This document shows, in pieces, positions 11,357 through 22,559 of a DNA stretch of 64,000 nucleotides. How positions within the stretch are numbered: position 1 is the stretch's first letter; each line of letters begins with the position of its first letter. The stretch comes from Punctularia strigosozonata HHB-11173 SS5 (Eukaryota > Basidiomycota > Agaricomycetes > Corticiales > Punctulariaceae). The position numbers were made by a program, and so were the translations under genes. The notes below the pieces were generated by a model, which had not been told where the DNA came from, made no database searches, and was given only the letters and a program-made list of their open reading frames with translations. Location of the stretch: assembly GCF_000264995.1 (NCBI RefSeq), contig NW_006767444.1, positions 322,275 through 386,274 of the forward strand, in the 5' to 3' direction.

Positions 11357-11961
11357 CAAGGGTGTCTGGTAGATCGAGCAGGGCCCAGAGAACGGGCTTG
11401 AGCCGACGATTTTCGGGTTTTCGTGCAAGCGCAGGTGGCAGAGACACACGGGCTCTGCGCTAACTCGTCACGTGGATAGATGGCACGCGAGCAGGCGCCT
11501 AATTGCCTCTCTTTAGCGCCCACGACCACCGGACATGATACAACATCGTTCTCATCATCCTCGAGGGGCCCGCGTAGTCCTACTACATCTTATTGTACTC
11601 TAAGGATCACTGCTTTGTCCGCCATCTCAATCTCTTTTCCATCACCGAACGCTGAGTATAAAATTCGGTCGCACAGTCACCCGCAGCACCCACGCGCAGC
11701 GCTTGTGCGAATCTTCATCGGAAGCCCTCCCGGCTCTGGCACTGACGCAGAACGCACACACACCTCGTAACCGCGATCCCGTTTCTCCGCAGCGTCCCTG
11801 CGCCTTCATCACGAGTTCTCTGCGGTCGGGCCCAACTTCTCGAAATACTCTCGTATCGGCCGGAGAACGGAGAAGACGGTTGCGCTATACGTTTATCGCA
11901 GGGAGAAATCGCACTTGGATAAGAACCCCGCAACGCCCGTGCCCATCGAAGATCTCCCGAC
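11357..11961. promoter_or_regulatory. Bidirectional promoter region
   Basis: Between divergent RRM and F-box-like genes. It contains a TATA-like TATAAAA at about 11656 facing the F-box-like gene. No other coding signal. Confidence 0.5.
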
Positions 11962-12990
11962 ATGGTCGTGCTCGACGAGAAGACGATGCTGCAGTACCCG
12001 CTCCCGCCCCCACCGCCGTACTACCCCGATGGAGGAAGGGCAGCAGCGGCGGCGGCGGCGTCGCAGCAACCCCCGCCGTTCCCCGAACACCGGCGCGACC
12101 CACCGCTGACGTTCGAAGAGCTCCCGCCGTCCATCCTGCTCAACATCGTGCACTTCACCTTCCCGCAGTCGCCGGACGTGAACGAAGGCCGGCTCGAGCG
12201 GCAGCGCAAGACGCTCTACTGGCTCTCCACCTCCCTCCGGCTCGTCAACCGGGCGCTCTACGTCGGTGAGCACCCCTCCCGCACCCCCGCATCGCACCAC
12301 TTTCCTTCGACCGAGCTAACGGTATCGACTCGCCCCCCTTTCGCTTTTTTTTTGTTTTGTTTACGTCATCGTGATATATATCTATCGCCAGCGTGCATGC
12401 ACGTCCTGCGCTCGACCTACCTCCCCGCCTACAACTCGCTCATCCGGCCGCCGTGCACGTCCGACCCCTTCCCGCTCGGCGCGCTCCAGCGCGAGACGAC
12501 GGTGCTCGACCTCTTCATCGCGCTCAAGGTCCGCGAGGACGTCTGGGCGGACGACACCGAGCTCCACCTCGAGCGCGAAGAGAGCTTCAAGGACCTGTTC
12601 GACATGATGCAGCCCCGCGCCAGGCTCGAGGACCTCGTCCGCCAGTACGGCGTCAAAGCCGGCGTCGTCGCCCTCCCCGTCCCCGCCGGCCCGCCGGACT
12701 ACTCGTCGGCGCCGAGCACGCCCGTCACCGCGCATGCGCATGCGCATGCGAAGGGGAAAGGGAAGGGAAGGGCCGGGGCGGCGGCGGCGGCGGCGGCGAT
12801 CGCCCCGATCCCGTTCGCCGCGCTGTCGATCTCGTTCTCGCCGAGGAACGTCGGCCTGCTGCTCTACTCTGGAGGGCGGAAACGGACGATCGTGGAGGTG
12901 CCCCGCGTGAAGGGCGAGAAGCTCGAGCTGAGCGCGAAGAAGATCGTGGAGCAGCTCGCGCTGTGGCTCGAGTCGGAATCGGTGCGCTGA
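11962..12990 (+). CDS. F-box-like protein (hypothetical)
   Basis: Exons 11962-12265 and 12392-12990 give 300 residues. A Pro/Ala-rich N-terminus with a polyalanine run precedes LPPSILLNIVHFTF and LVNRALYVACMHVLR, which resemble the Leu-Pro and leucine pattern of an F-box, the Skp1-binding helix bundle of SCF ligases. The C-terminal half has a basic Lys/Gly stretch, a second polyalanine run encoded by GCG repeats, and a beta-rich end (RNVGLLLYSGGRKRTIVEV). No repeats typical of substrate binding are visible. Call rests mainly on pattern; confidence in the exon structure is high, in the F-box moderate. Confidence 0.55.
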   Translation: MVVLDEKTMLQYPLPPPPPYYPDGGRAAAAAAASQQPPPFPEHRRDPPLTFEELPPSILLNIVHFTFPQSPDVNEGRLERQRKTLYWLSTSLRLVNRALYVGEHPSRTPASHHFPSTELTVSTRPPFAFFLFCLRHRDIYLSPACMHVLRSTYLPAYNSLIRPPCTSDPFPLGALQRETTVLDLFIALKVREDVWADDTELHLEREESFKDLFDMMQPRARLEDLVRQYGVKAGVVALPVPAGPPDYSSAPSTPVTAHAHAHAKGKGKGRAGAAAAAAAIAPIPFAALSISFSPRNVGLLLYSGGRKRTIVEVPRVKGEKLELSAKKIVEQLALWLESESVR

Positions 12991-13972
12991 GAGGGGGGGC
13001 GGCGCTAGGTCACGGTCGGATGGAATGTGCTGGTGGTACATCGTGACGAATCTTTGGACGTGGTGCACGCGTTATGTATTATTGTATGCCTAGCTGTAAT
13101 GAACACTATCGATGTATCCGTATGTATGCCGGTTGTATATCTCCTCATTCTGCTATCCTTGGTGCATAGTACCCAATCCGTACATGATCTCGGAACTACG
13201 AGTTATTCGTCCAATGTTTCATGCCATCGTTGACATGTTTATGGATATCTACTGCGCCGTCCTTTGACCCGTAAGTAATGCGCCCAGTCAGGCCCAGTCA
13301 CGCGCACCGGCGGTACGGATACACTGCGCCTGTTTCTGATATATGGCGAGCCTGCATTGACATCAACAACCAGTCCAATCGTTATGCGCCGTCACTTTCG
13401 CCCTCTTCTCCTTCTTGAAAAAAGCAGATTCGAACGCCGTCTGAACAGCAGAGCGCCCGTGCGGACATCGGTAGTCGTGTCAAAGCACCGAATTACGGCC
13501 ATGCGAGCCGCAGCGGCCCGCAACGCGATGGCAATTGAACAGCAATAATCTCCCCCGGCCCCCTCCTTGTCCCCGCCCGAGGGCCTTGCGATAGGAACAT
13601 CAACACGTCCTTTCAGCTTGCTTCGAATAGACCGCGAACCGTCGACCTGTTCGCTCGGAGATCGCGCTCACCGCGCGTCTGAGGTAGATCGCCCGACGAC
13701 GCACAGCCCAGTCCGGGCTGCGACATTATAACCTCGCCCAGCTTTCGGTAAGTAAAGTCAAGATCGAACACTACGTCGGCCTTCTGGATATACACGTCAC
13801 GATTCAAAGAAGCGTCCTGATCGTTTTATCCCCGTTATCTTCGCGGGATAAGCCTTGCTGATGCCGGCTTTACGCCCACAGAGCCTACCATCGCATCTTC
13901 TCCCCCACGTCCACCTAACACATCCCCCGATACGTCCAACCGCGTCTGAACGTCAGGAAAACCGTTAGGACC
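12991..13972. other. Intergenic region, about 980 bases
   Basis: Follows the F-box-like gene and precedes the glutamine-synthetase-like gene, same strand. No gene, repeat or RNA was recognised. Confidence 0.55.
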
Positions 13973-15927
13973 ATGCCACAGTCGTCCGTAGACACGTACG
14001 GCGTGACCTACACGCCCGCGGAGCAGGTCAAGCTCTGGACGGCGCCGGCGCTGACAGCGCTCGAAACCCACGGCTATCGCTACGTGCGCCTCACCTGGGT
14101 AGATCTCGCCAACATCGTCCGGTACCGCGTCCTGCCCATCCGATACTTCGAGAAGGTCCTCGCGAGCAAACGCCCCGGTGAGTTCAAACCCAACCCCCCC
14201 TATATGCGCGTTTTCACGACGCAGTTGACAACCCACGTTGCGCGCAGGTATCACGACCACGACGCTCGCCGTCGGCCTCGTCTTCCTCAATGTTCCCGAG
14301 GGATTCGGCGCGGTCGGTGAGATCCTCTATACGCCGGACATGGACACGCTCCGCGTCGCGACCTACACCGAGGTATGCACTCTGCCGCTGGAGGGGAAGA
14401 CGTACGCTTACGCGGTCTGGCGGCAGGACACGGCGACCGTCTTCGGCTTCTTCGAGCACAAGACGCCCGTCCCGAGCGCGTTCCCGGGCCCCAAGACTGG
14501 GACGCCCGGGCTCGGCCTGCCGCTCTGCCCTCGCGGGGTCCTCAAGCGGGTGTGCGAGTGCGTTCACTTTTATTTTTACCCACGTCGTCCTGGCTCATCG
14601 TCTTTGCACAGCCAAGCGTCCGCGCAGGGGCTCACGTTCCTCGTCGGCTTCGAGACCGAGTTTATCCTCCTCAAGTCGACCGACCCCATTACGGCCGTGA
14701 ACGATGCGGGATGGTGAGTTCTCTACTGCCTACCTCCCTTCTCTCGTGCTTCCATGTTATTCTCAGCACATCCCTCCTTTGTCTGACCCGGGATCCCCGC
14801 CGCTCATAGGTCCGTCTCGCGCGCGCTCCCCTCTGGATCCGTGGAACAAAAGGTGCTCAACGACATTGCCGAGACGCTGCACGAAGCGGGGATCGAGCTC
14901 CAGATGTTCCACGCCGAGGCCGCGCCCGGACAGGTGCGCGAAACCCCCTCCACCATGCCTCTAATCCTCGTACACATCGCTCACCCGCCGCTTCCCGCAG
15001 TTCGAGGTCGTCACCGGCCCACTCACGCCCCTCGAGGCCGCCGACGCCCTCGTCTTCACGCGCGAGACGATCTTCAACGTCGCCGCCTCGCACGGCCTGC
15101 GCGCCACGCTCGCCCCGCGCGTGTTCAACGACTCCTGTGCGTGCGCGTCCGCCTGCCATTCCCTTCCCCCCGCTCGGCGCTGACGCATTCTACCCTTCCC
15201 CCCCTTCCCCCTCCTCCCTCCCTTCTTCCAGGCGGTAGCGCCGCGCACGCCCACATCTCGGTGCACACCGCGACGCCCTCCGCGCCGTCGGGCACCGCGC
15301 CCGCGCCGACGCTCAACGCCGCCGAACGCGCCTTCCTCGGCGCCGTCCTCTCGCACTTCCCCGCGCTCGCCGCGCTCACCCTGCCCACGCCCGCGTCCTA
15401 CGCCCGCGTCCAGGACGGCGTCTGGTCCGGCGGCACCTGGGTCTCCTGGGGCACCGACAACCGCGAGGCGCCCGTCCGGCTCTGCGGCGCCGGGCCGGGG
15501 AACCACCACTTCGAGCTCAAGCTCGTGGACGGCACGGCGAACCCGTATCTCGCGCTGGCGGCGGTGCTCGGCGTCGGCGCGCGGGGGGCGGAGCTGGAGG
15601 TGGGGGACTGTGGGGAGCGGCCGGCGAGCGAGATGAGCGAGGAGGAGAGGGAGGGGAAGGGCGTGAGGGAGCGGGTGCCGAGGAGCGCGGGGGAAGCGAG
15701 GGAGAGGTTGAGGGCGGACAAGGCGGTGGCCGAGGTGTTGGGCGAGGAACTGGTGAAGGCGTACCTCGCCGTGAACGAGGTGAGTTTCGCGCGTTGCTTA
15801 CCCGACTGTGGGTTATCGAGAAGGGGGTGGCTGATGGGTTGTATGACAGACGCTGGAGAAGGCACTCGAGGTGGAGGCCGGCAAGGTCGGCGGAGACTAC
15901 ATGCGCGTTATGGTCGAGAACTACTGA
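13973..15927 (+). CDS. Glutamine-synthetase-like enzyme (GS-I / FluG C-terminal type)
   Basis: Members of this fold ligate ammonia or an amine to the gamma-carboxyl of glutamate using ATP. Seven exons (13973-14177, 14248-14551, 14612-14713, 14810-14933, 15001-15136, 15232-15779, 15850-15927) close in phase to 498 residues. GS features: GEILYTPDMDT (beta-grasp), GFETEF (first metal-binding Glu), FHAEAAPGQFEV, AHAHISV, SWGTDNREAPVRL and HFELKLVDGTANPYLALA (the C-terminal Glu and helix). It resembles the catalytic half of fungal FluG-type and gamma-glutamyl-amine ligases more than ordinary eukaryotic GS-II. It is convergent with an amino-acid/GABA-type permease, which fits amine or GABA metabolism. 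Exact substrate unknown. Confidence 0.9.
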
Positions 15928-16157
15928 TAATGGATCCGAGGGACTCGTGTATGTACCAATAGACCACGACGAATGGGATCTACTCATAGCCAGCGGCGCG
16001 CGTTCCGTAAGATACGGCATAGAGTACAATGGGCACAACCCCTTCGGATGCTCGCGACCACAACCATGTTCGTTCGAAAGCTTCGTTTTTTTTTTTTGAA
16101 ATCCACGCGACAAAGCTTACAGTACAAACCACGCACGCGTTCTCGACGCCCCCTCAA

Positions 16158-18874
16158 TCACACTTGATACAACCTCTCCGCAAGCCGCCGCTTCTCCACA
16201 TCCGCGCCGCCGCTCTCAGGCCCGGCGCTCTTCCTCGGGCCCTCCGAGTCCTCCTCCCCTTCCACCGTCGCGACCTCGCTCGCTCCTGCTCCTCCGCCAC
16301 CCACCGCGACGTTCCTCACGGGTCCCGTGAACCAGTGCTTGCCGCCGTACACGGGGAAATAGTAGTACACGAGCGAGAGCGCGACGACGCCGCCGGAGAC
16401 GGCGACGGTGTAGTTCATGTCCGACGCCGCGGGGTGGGGCGAGGTCGGGAAGAGGAGGATGGCGATGCTGAACACCATCCAGAGCACGGCTATAATCCCG
16501 ACCGGCGCGCTCTATATAACCCCAAAAAAGTAAGAGTCAAAAAAGAAAAGGTTCCAATACAGGGAAGAGAGGAAAGAGGGGCGGAGGGGGGGAGGCGAAC
16601 GGGTACGCACGAATCGGCCGAGGTAGAACGGTCCGGGGCGGAAGGCGTCGCGCGCGAAGAGGAAGCGGCTGGCGATGGGGACGGTGTAGGCGATGTACTG
16701 CCCGACGACGGCGAGCGCGAAGACGGCGCTGATCGCGACGCCGCCCTCGAAGGCGAGCAGGCCGAGCAGGAGCGCGAGGAGCGCGGCGAACCTAGCGGGC
16801 AAAATAAAATAAAAAATAAGAGGGTAAGATGCCGAGAATGCGGAGGAAGGAGGTGAGGGTGGGAAGGGAGGGGGGGGGTGCGTGCTCACCAGACGCAGTT
16901 GATGGGCGTGCGCGTGGTGGGGTTGATCCGGTACAGCACGCGCGAGAAGGGGAGGGCGCCGTCGCGGGAGAAGGCGAACGTCTGGCGCGAGGCGGCGACG
17001 AGCTGGCGAGGAGGCCGTCAGATTTCTTCTCGGGTCTCTGAATGATTTGGAGGGGAGGGGAGGGGGGAGACACGTACGATGCTCGTGCCCATCATGAACC
17101 TTATACGCCGAACGTTCGGGTCAGAATTTTCCGGGAGACACGAGGGGCGCGGGGGCGGGGGACACTGCACTCACTGCACTGCGATGATGATGGCCCAGAT
17201 CGCGAGCGTGCCCTTTTGCCCGAAGCAATTGAAGAAGATCTGCGCAGGGAGGGGAAGAGGTTGAAGGTCAGCGAAGGGCGAGGGGCGGGCGTAGAAACGC
17301 CGACCACTCACGGCCGCCATCGGCTGCTCGATCGGGCTGTCGAGCAAGCTCGCCATATCCGTGCCCATATAAAACGCGAGCACGACGTTGATCACTATGC
17401 GAGGGCGACCCACGGCGGATCAGGTTTCAAAAATACAATCATAATAATAATAATAAAAACGATTGAAAAAAAGGGGGGCGGGGAGCGTGGCTTTCCAAGT
17501 CGGCGTATTTTTACGCACCCCAGCCGAGCGCGCACGCGATGCCGACGGCGGAGACGATCGCCCAGGGGACGGCGACGGCGGCGTTGGAGGCCTCCTCCGA
17601 GATGTGGATCGCCGCGTCGAAGCCGCCGATGGTCCAGAGCGGGGCGAGGAAGGAGAGGATGAAGGCGAAGCCGTCCGGCCAGCCGTTGACTGTTGGGGCG
17701 CGTGTGAGTGATCAGTTGGTCTTGCTGCGGAGGGCTAGGTGAAGGAAGGGAGGGAGGGAGGGAGGGGACGTACAGTTGGTGAACCCGCCGAAGGCGTAGC
17801 TCGCGCTGTTGTGGAACTCTTTCGGCGTCGCCGCGGGGACGGCGATGATGATCCCCAGCACGAGCCTGGTCGACAAACAAGGAGTCAGCCACCACGAACG
17901 GACATGGTCAAGTCTTCTGCGAGCCGAGGGAGAGAGCGCTCACAGGACGTTCAGTACGATGTAAAGCCACTGCAGCCTCGCGATGACGCGCGTCGCGGTG
18001 CTGCCGATGATGGCGTGCGAGAAGAGGATGGCGGCGTAAATCCCGCTGTGCTGCGCGATCAGACTTTTGTACGAACGAGAGCGTGCGTGGACGCGTACAA
18101 GGTCTGGGCGGTGGTCGCGCTGAAGCTCATGTTGCTCCCGATGCTCGCGGCGGCCTGCGTATACAGTTATACAGTTTCAGCGTCAGGGTCGACCCAGATA
18201 GCGAGTCGGAGGTGAGCTCGGGGTGCGCAGATGGACACTCACGCTTATCTGCACCGCGCAGCCCCAGTCGATTCCCGCCAGTCCGGCGACGTTGCCCATG
18301 GTGTTCGCATCTGCCGGGCGCGAGCGTCGACGTGAGCGGGAGGGGGGTAACGGAAAGGAGTAGATGGGGACGCACATCCGACGACCCACGCGAGCACGTT
18401 GCGCCATCTCGGGCTCGCGTACGAGTGCGTCCAGTAGTAGAGACCGCCCGAGGTGGGCATGGACGAGCCGAGCTCGCCGAGGGCGAGGCCGATGATGACT
18501 AGGAACGGCGTCGTCGCAGCCCACTGAACATGACAAACATTCAGTCAGGATTCCGAGCAACGTAACGTGAACCGGAATATGTTGAAGTACGCACGCCCCA
18601 AACCATCGCCACCGGTCCTCCGTTTGGGATAGCGTACACGAGCACCGACCTGCGTGGTTTTCAGCTGTTTTTGACGCGACAAGGGGAGAAGATGCGAGGG
18701 CGAGACGCACGCGATGCTGGGCAAGAGCCCGATGATGGAAAAGCCGACGCCGAAGAGCTCGACGGGGTGGAACGCGCGCTTGAACTCCTGCTTGTAGCCG
18801 AGCGTCGCGAGCAGCGCCGCGTCGGCATTCTCCGGCGGCGCCTTTGGGTTGCTGTGGTTGTCGTCGGACGACAT
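16158..18874 (-). CDS. Amino-acid/GABA-type permease (APC superfamily)
   Basis: Integral-membrane permease of the fungal amino-acid/choline/GABA group; about 12 helices. About ten introns are removed to give roughly 530 residues. Seen in order: LGYKQEFKRAF before helix 1, FSIIGLLPSIASVLVYAI, GGPVAMVWGWAATTPFLV, LGELGSSMPTSGGLYYWT, NVAGLAGIDWGCAVQI, PLWTIGGFDAAIHISEEASNA, FCFGQ-like FFNCFGQKG, SRQTFAFSRDGALPFS and NPTTRTPINCVW. These are the standard signatures of this family. The C-terminus is a short acidic/basic tail. ATG 18874 (MSSDDNHSNPK) gives the usual polar N-terminus. The stop lies 231 bases from the stop of the glutamine-synthetase-like gene. Confidence 0.92.
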
Positions 18875-19157
18875 CGTCTACGGTCTCCCAACGGATGCGA
18901 TTCGGGGAGAAGAGGGGGGGTTAGAGGACGTGGGTACGCCGTTCGAAGACGGAGCGGCAGCGTCGACGGAGTCGACCTTATCAACGGACGACGTAAGGGC
19001 ACCCATTCCATTTTCAATACAATCACAAGTGCACAGGGATGTGGCGGATTCCTCTGCGCGCGGCGCTCCACGGGGCCTGGCCGACTGGGAAACGCGAAGG
19101 CGGAGACAGAGCCCGATCCGCCGAAGATGCAGATGGACCAAGAAGCTTCCGCCGAAG
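18875..19157. other. Upstream region of the permease
   Basis: No coding gene recognised; likely holds the permease promoter and the leader of the weak gene model that follows. Confidence 0.5.
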
Positions 19158-19530
19158 ATGGACCTGGATATCAATAATAGCGACAGCGCCCGTAAGGCGG
19201 AGGTGGTCGTCCGTAAGTATGTCACGTATGCGTGAAGCTAACTTCCGTATAGATCAGGTCGTGCAGAGCATCGTGATCCCGCCAGTACAAGTAAGGACCA
19301 GTAGGCGTCGATCCAAGGCGAGTAATGAAGCATTCCGAACAGGTGCCGAGCTTATCCGTATTATAGACGAGCAATTTGATTTCTGCGTCCGGATCCGAGG
19401 CGTGGAGTCGCATGAGAACGGTGCTGGGAATTGGGTGGATTGGGCTGAAGTCGTCAGCGTCGAGGGAGGGATCCCATACCGAAGTTTACTGACCGTGGGA
19501 GTTGAAACTCTTACTGACGTCAGTTTATGA
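19158..19530 (+). CDS. Possible small gene, unrecognised
   Basis: ATG at 19158, donor after 19212 (GTAAGT) and acceptor before 19253 give about 110 residues with no recognised motif; an additional optional intron after 19290 would truncate it to about 40 residues. Composition is only mildly protein-like. A perfect 12-base palindrome ACTGACGTCAGT lies near 19512 close to the 3' end. It may not be a gene. Confidence 0.2.
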
Positions 19531-20234
19531 GCTTCCCACGGGTCTGAACTTACGGCATGTCCCCTGTCCCCAAGCGGTTTGCTAGAATATATCGTCGTTA
19601 AAGGACAGTATTGCACGTTAACGGACAGCAAGGCTCAATATGAGTCAGTGGGTAGCGTAGAGTTCTGAAAATGCCAAGACGAGGTAAGACAGGAGGGCAC
19701 GCGACCTTTGGTGCAAAGTGGGCCGTGGCGACCTCTTCTCAAGCTTCCCCTCTGCTTCTGACTTTCTCTTCGTATCGTTGCATCCGTGTGCCCTCCCTCA
19801 CAACTTGTGTCCACCACGAATGTTCCACCCAAATGGGCTAACATCAATAGAGTATTCACGGCCAATAACGCAATGGACGTTAGAACTCGACACGCGCTGT
19901 GCCAACATCTGAGAACGTCGAGCTATCAAGCCGCACGGAGACTATACCTACCTCGTACCCCACGGTTGAAGAAACTGCGGTCTCCCCCCCGAGCGCACAC
20001 CAAGGCCATACCCCGTCGGACCGATCATTGACGACTCGATCATATCCGCGCTCCGCCTACGATTCCGAACTTGACGACTTCGGTTTTCGGCTCGAGGTCA
20101 TAACGGCGGAATGACGCAGGAAAGGGTGGCATATAAAAGTGGCATGCTGCCCGACCCAGTACTCGCACCCTACCATCGCATTATCGGCCCAAAGTGTTCT
20201 CCATCTCGTCCTCCCTAACGACTCCCGACTCACG
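19531..20234. other. Upstream region of the PriA-like gene
   Basis: About 700 bases. A TATA box at 20132 serves the downstream secreted-protein gene. No coding gene recognised. Confidence 0.55.
20132..20138 (+). promoter_or_regulatory. TATA box (TATAAAA)
   Basis: Consensus box 103 bases before the ATG at 20235 of the PriA-like gene; it rules out the longer in-frame start at 20139, which overlaps it. Confidence 0.6.
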
Positions 20235-20961
20235 ATGTCTTTCACCCTCCTCCGCGCCCTCACGATGTGGGCCCTCGTCGCCACCGTCCTCTTGTCGATC
20301 CCGCACGTCGACGCCGCCACGCTCAAGCAGGCGCAGATGAAGGACCTCCGCGAGCGCGCCACCCCCGTACAAGCTCGCTCTCCTCAGACCTCTCCCCAAA
20401 TGCGCGCGCGCGCTCCGGCGCCTCAAGTCTCGCAGATGCGTGCCCGCGCCCCGGCGCCGCAAGTTTCCCAGATGCGCGCTCGCGCCCCGGCACCTCAAGT
20501 CTCGCAAATGCGCGCCCGCGCTCCGGCGCCCCAGGTTTCGCAGATGCGCGCTCGCGCCCCCGCCCCGCAGGCCTCCCAGATGCGTCGCGACATGACCGTC
20601 CTCGACGACTCTCCGGACCGCCGCTGCGCGCGCGATTGGCAGAGCTGCCCCATCTTCGTCGAGAGCAAGATCAAAGGCTACGAGTGCGTCGACGTCCAAC
20701 ACGACCTCGAGTCCTGCGGCGGGTGCGTCGTCAACGGCGAGGCGCTCGGCGACGGAGGCCGCGACTGCAGCGCCATCTCCCACGCCGACGGCGTCAGCTG
20801 CATGAAGGGCCGGTGCATCATCGGTTAGTACTTCGGTCCCCGGCACGCTCTCACGGTATTGATCCATATCTCAACGTCTTCATCCCTCAGATCAATGTGC
20901 CAGCGGTTACGTCAAGTCTGCTGACGGCCAGGACTGCGTGCCATCACAGCCCAGTGTCTGA
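20235..20961 (+). CDS. Secreted PriA/CPL1-like Cys-rich protein with tandem repeats
   Basis: Exons 20235-20823 and 20891-20961 give 219 residues. A hydrophobic signal peptide (about residues 1-27, ending near VDAAT) precedes five copies of a 12-residue Met-Arg-Ala-Arg-Ala-Pro-Ala-Pro-Gln unit. The C-terminal domain holds about ten cysteines in the order seen in Lentinula PriA and Cryptococcus CPL1-like proteins: CPIF, YECVDVQHDLESCGGC, DCSAI, VSCMKGRC, DQCASGYV and DCV. Such proteins are secreted or wall-associated; PriA is developmentally expressed. The basic, proline-rich repeat region is unusual and probably unstructured. The intron splits the Cys domain and its removal restores the last two Cys motifs. 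Confidence 0.85.
20401..20580 (+). repeat. Coding minisatellite, 5 x 36 bases
   Basis: Five in-frame 36-base units beginning ATGCGCGC or ATGCGTGC, encoding the Arg/Ala/Pro repeat of the PriA-like protein. Units differ mostly at third positions. Copy number is likely to vary between strains. Confidence 0.85.
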
Positions 20962-21303
20962 ACGCCCCAACGTCCCGTCACCACAACCATATCGTATCAT
21001 CCACAATACCTAATCCCCCCCAGAATGCTGCCTACCACCTCGTAGAAACCTCCTCTATGCTAGACTTCTATCCATATTATTGTTGTATTCATACTGTGCA
21101 CAATGTCGTACAGAATAACATCCTGGCAATTCCGACCGGGAGCCATCGCTGCCCCTAACCTTATCTTACCTCAATCTCGACGCCCACAAAGTCGACAACC
21201 TTCCGCCCTGCTCGTCGACACACGTCTTTCCTCTTCGATCACCGTCACATCTTACGCCCCCGTCTGTTCGATACCGCGCATCTAATACGTTGTCTGAGAA
21301 AAA
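20962..21303. other. Intergenic region, about 340 bases
   Basis: 3' region of the PriA-like gene and promoter of prefoldin subunit 3. Nothing else recognised. Confidence 0.6.
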
Positions 21304-22304
21304 ATGGAATTGTCCTCCGAGAAGAACCCAAGAGGGATCCCGAAAGCTCCTTTCATTGTACGTTTTCGCCGTAGTACTTCGACATTAGGAGGCATCTATC
21401 ACCGGTAACGCTCACCCATTCGCGTTCGTAGGCAGACGTAGAGCAGCACGTTGGCGGGGCCGACGGAGATGTCGAAACCGCGCTGAAGCAAATCCAAGAC
21501 GCCCTTGCGTGAGCCAGAATTCCTCCCTCGCGCCCGACATGCGTCCCCGAGATCCGTTGCATCCGCGCGTGAGGACGGGGCCCAAGGTTATATAATACTG
21601 ATCGCACGCGTTTGGTAGGAAGTATCGTTACATGGACGCGAACCTGCAACAACGGAAGCGCAGTTTAGAGGACAAGATACCGGATATCAAGAAGACGCTG
21701 AGCATGGTCGAGTTCCTGCAGGAGAGGCGGGTGAGTCCTTCGCTCGAAGGGTAGGAGGCGTGCAGAAAGGAGGGAAAATGATGTCCGGGCGCGCGTCAGG
21801 AAGGCGGCTCGAAGGGCGATGACGAGGATGATCTCGACGACGACGAAGGATCGACGACCGCCGCGACCAAGCCGCTGAAAACGACGTTCGAGCTGAACGA
21901 CACGCTCTTTGCCGAGGCGGAGCTGGAGGACACGGACACCGTGTATCTTTGGCTAGGTGTACGGAAACCCTTGCGCTCCTGTTCACGTCCGTGGCTGATT
22001 TGCAGGTCCACCGCAGGCAAACGTGATGCTGTCCTACAAAATACCACAGGCAATCGAACTCCTACGATCGAAGCTTGATACCGCACAGACGACATTGTCC
22101 AATACCGAAGAAGACCTGGAGTTCATACGAGAGCAGATCACCGTTATGGAGGCGAGCCGCTGCCGCGCCCCTGCCTGCATAAACATCGCTGATCCATTCG
22201 TCCTTGATCAGGTCAACACTGCGCGAGTATACAATTGGGACGTGAAGAGGAGGCGCGAAAAACGCGAACGAGAAGCGGCCACGAGTTCCAAGAAGGTCAG
22301 CTAA
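21304..22304 (+). CDS. PFD3: Prefoldin subunit 3
   Basis: An alpha-type subunit of the hexameric prefoldin chaperone, which hands nascent actin and tubulin to the CCT chaperonin. Exons 21304-21357, 21432-21508, 21619-21730, 21800-21958, 22017-22151 and 22212-22304 give 209 residues. Family landmarks: GIPKAPFI, the first coiled coil (KYRYMDANLQQRKRSLEDK), LWLGANVMLSY at the beta hairpin, the second coiled coil (NTEEDLEFIREQI) and the C-terminal ARVYNWDVKRR. An acidic Asp/Glu-rich insert of about 20 residues follows the first coil. The last intron (22152-22211) has a GC donor; retaining it would insert 20 in-frame residues into a conserved helix. Confidence 0.94.
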
Positions 22305-22559
22305 GGAGCCCAGGCCTGCATGAAATGTAGTTGTCTTCGACGAAAAGCCTGATTGTCAGGTGTGGGTATCAGTGCATTGACTTTGCGTCACACGATACAT
22401 ATTCTATATCCACGAAAAGCACGTTATTCCAGCAAAGCAATCGTACAGTCAATCGAGTTTCAGTCGTAGATACGTATACCTTATGCCATTCATTCCATGT
22501 GAATGTCCTTCCGATCTTCCTTTCGTTTCGTTCGGTGGGTGGGTTATCCCTGAACGTTG

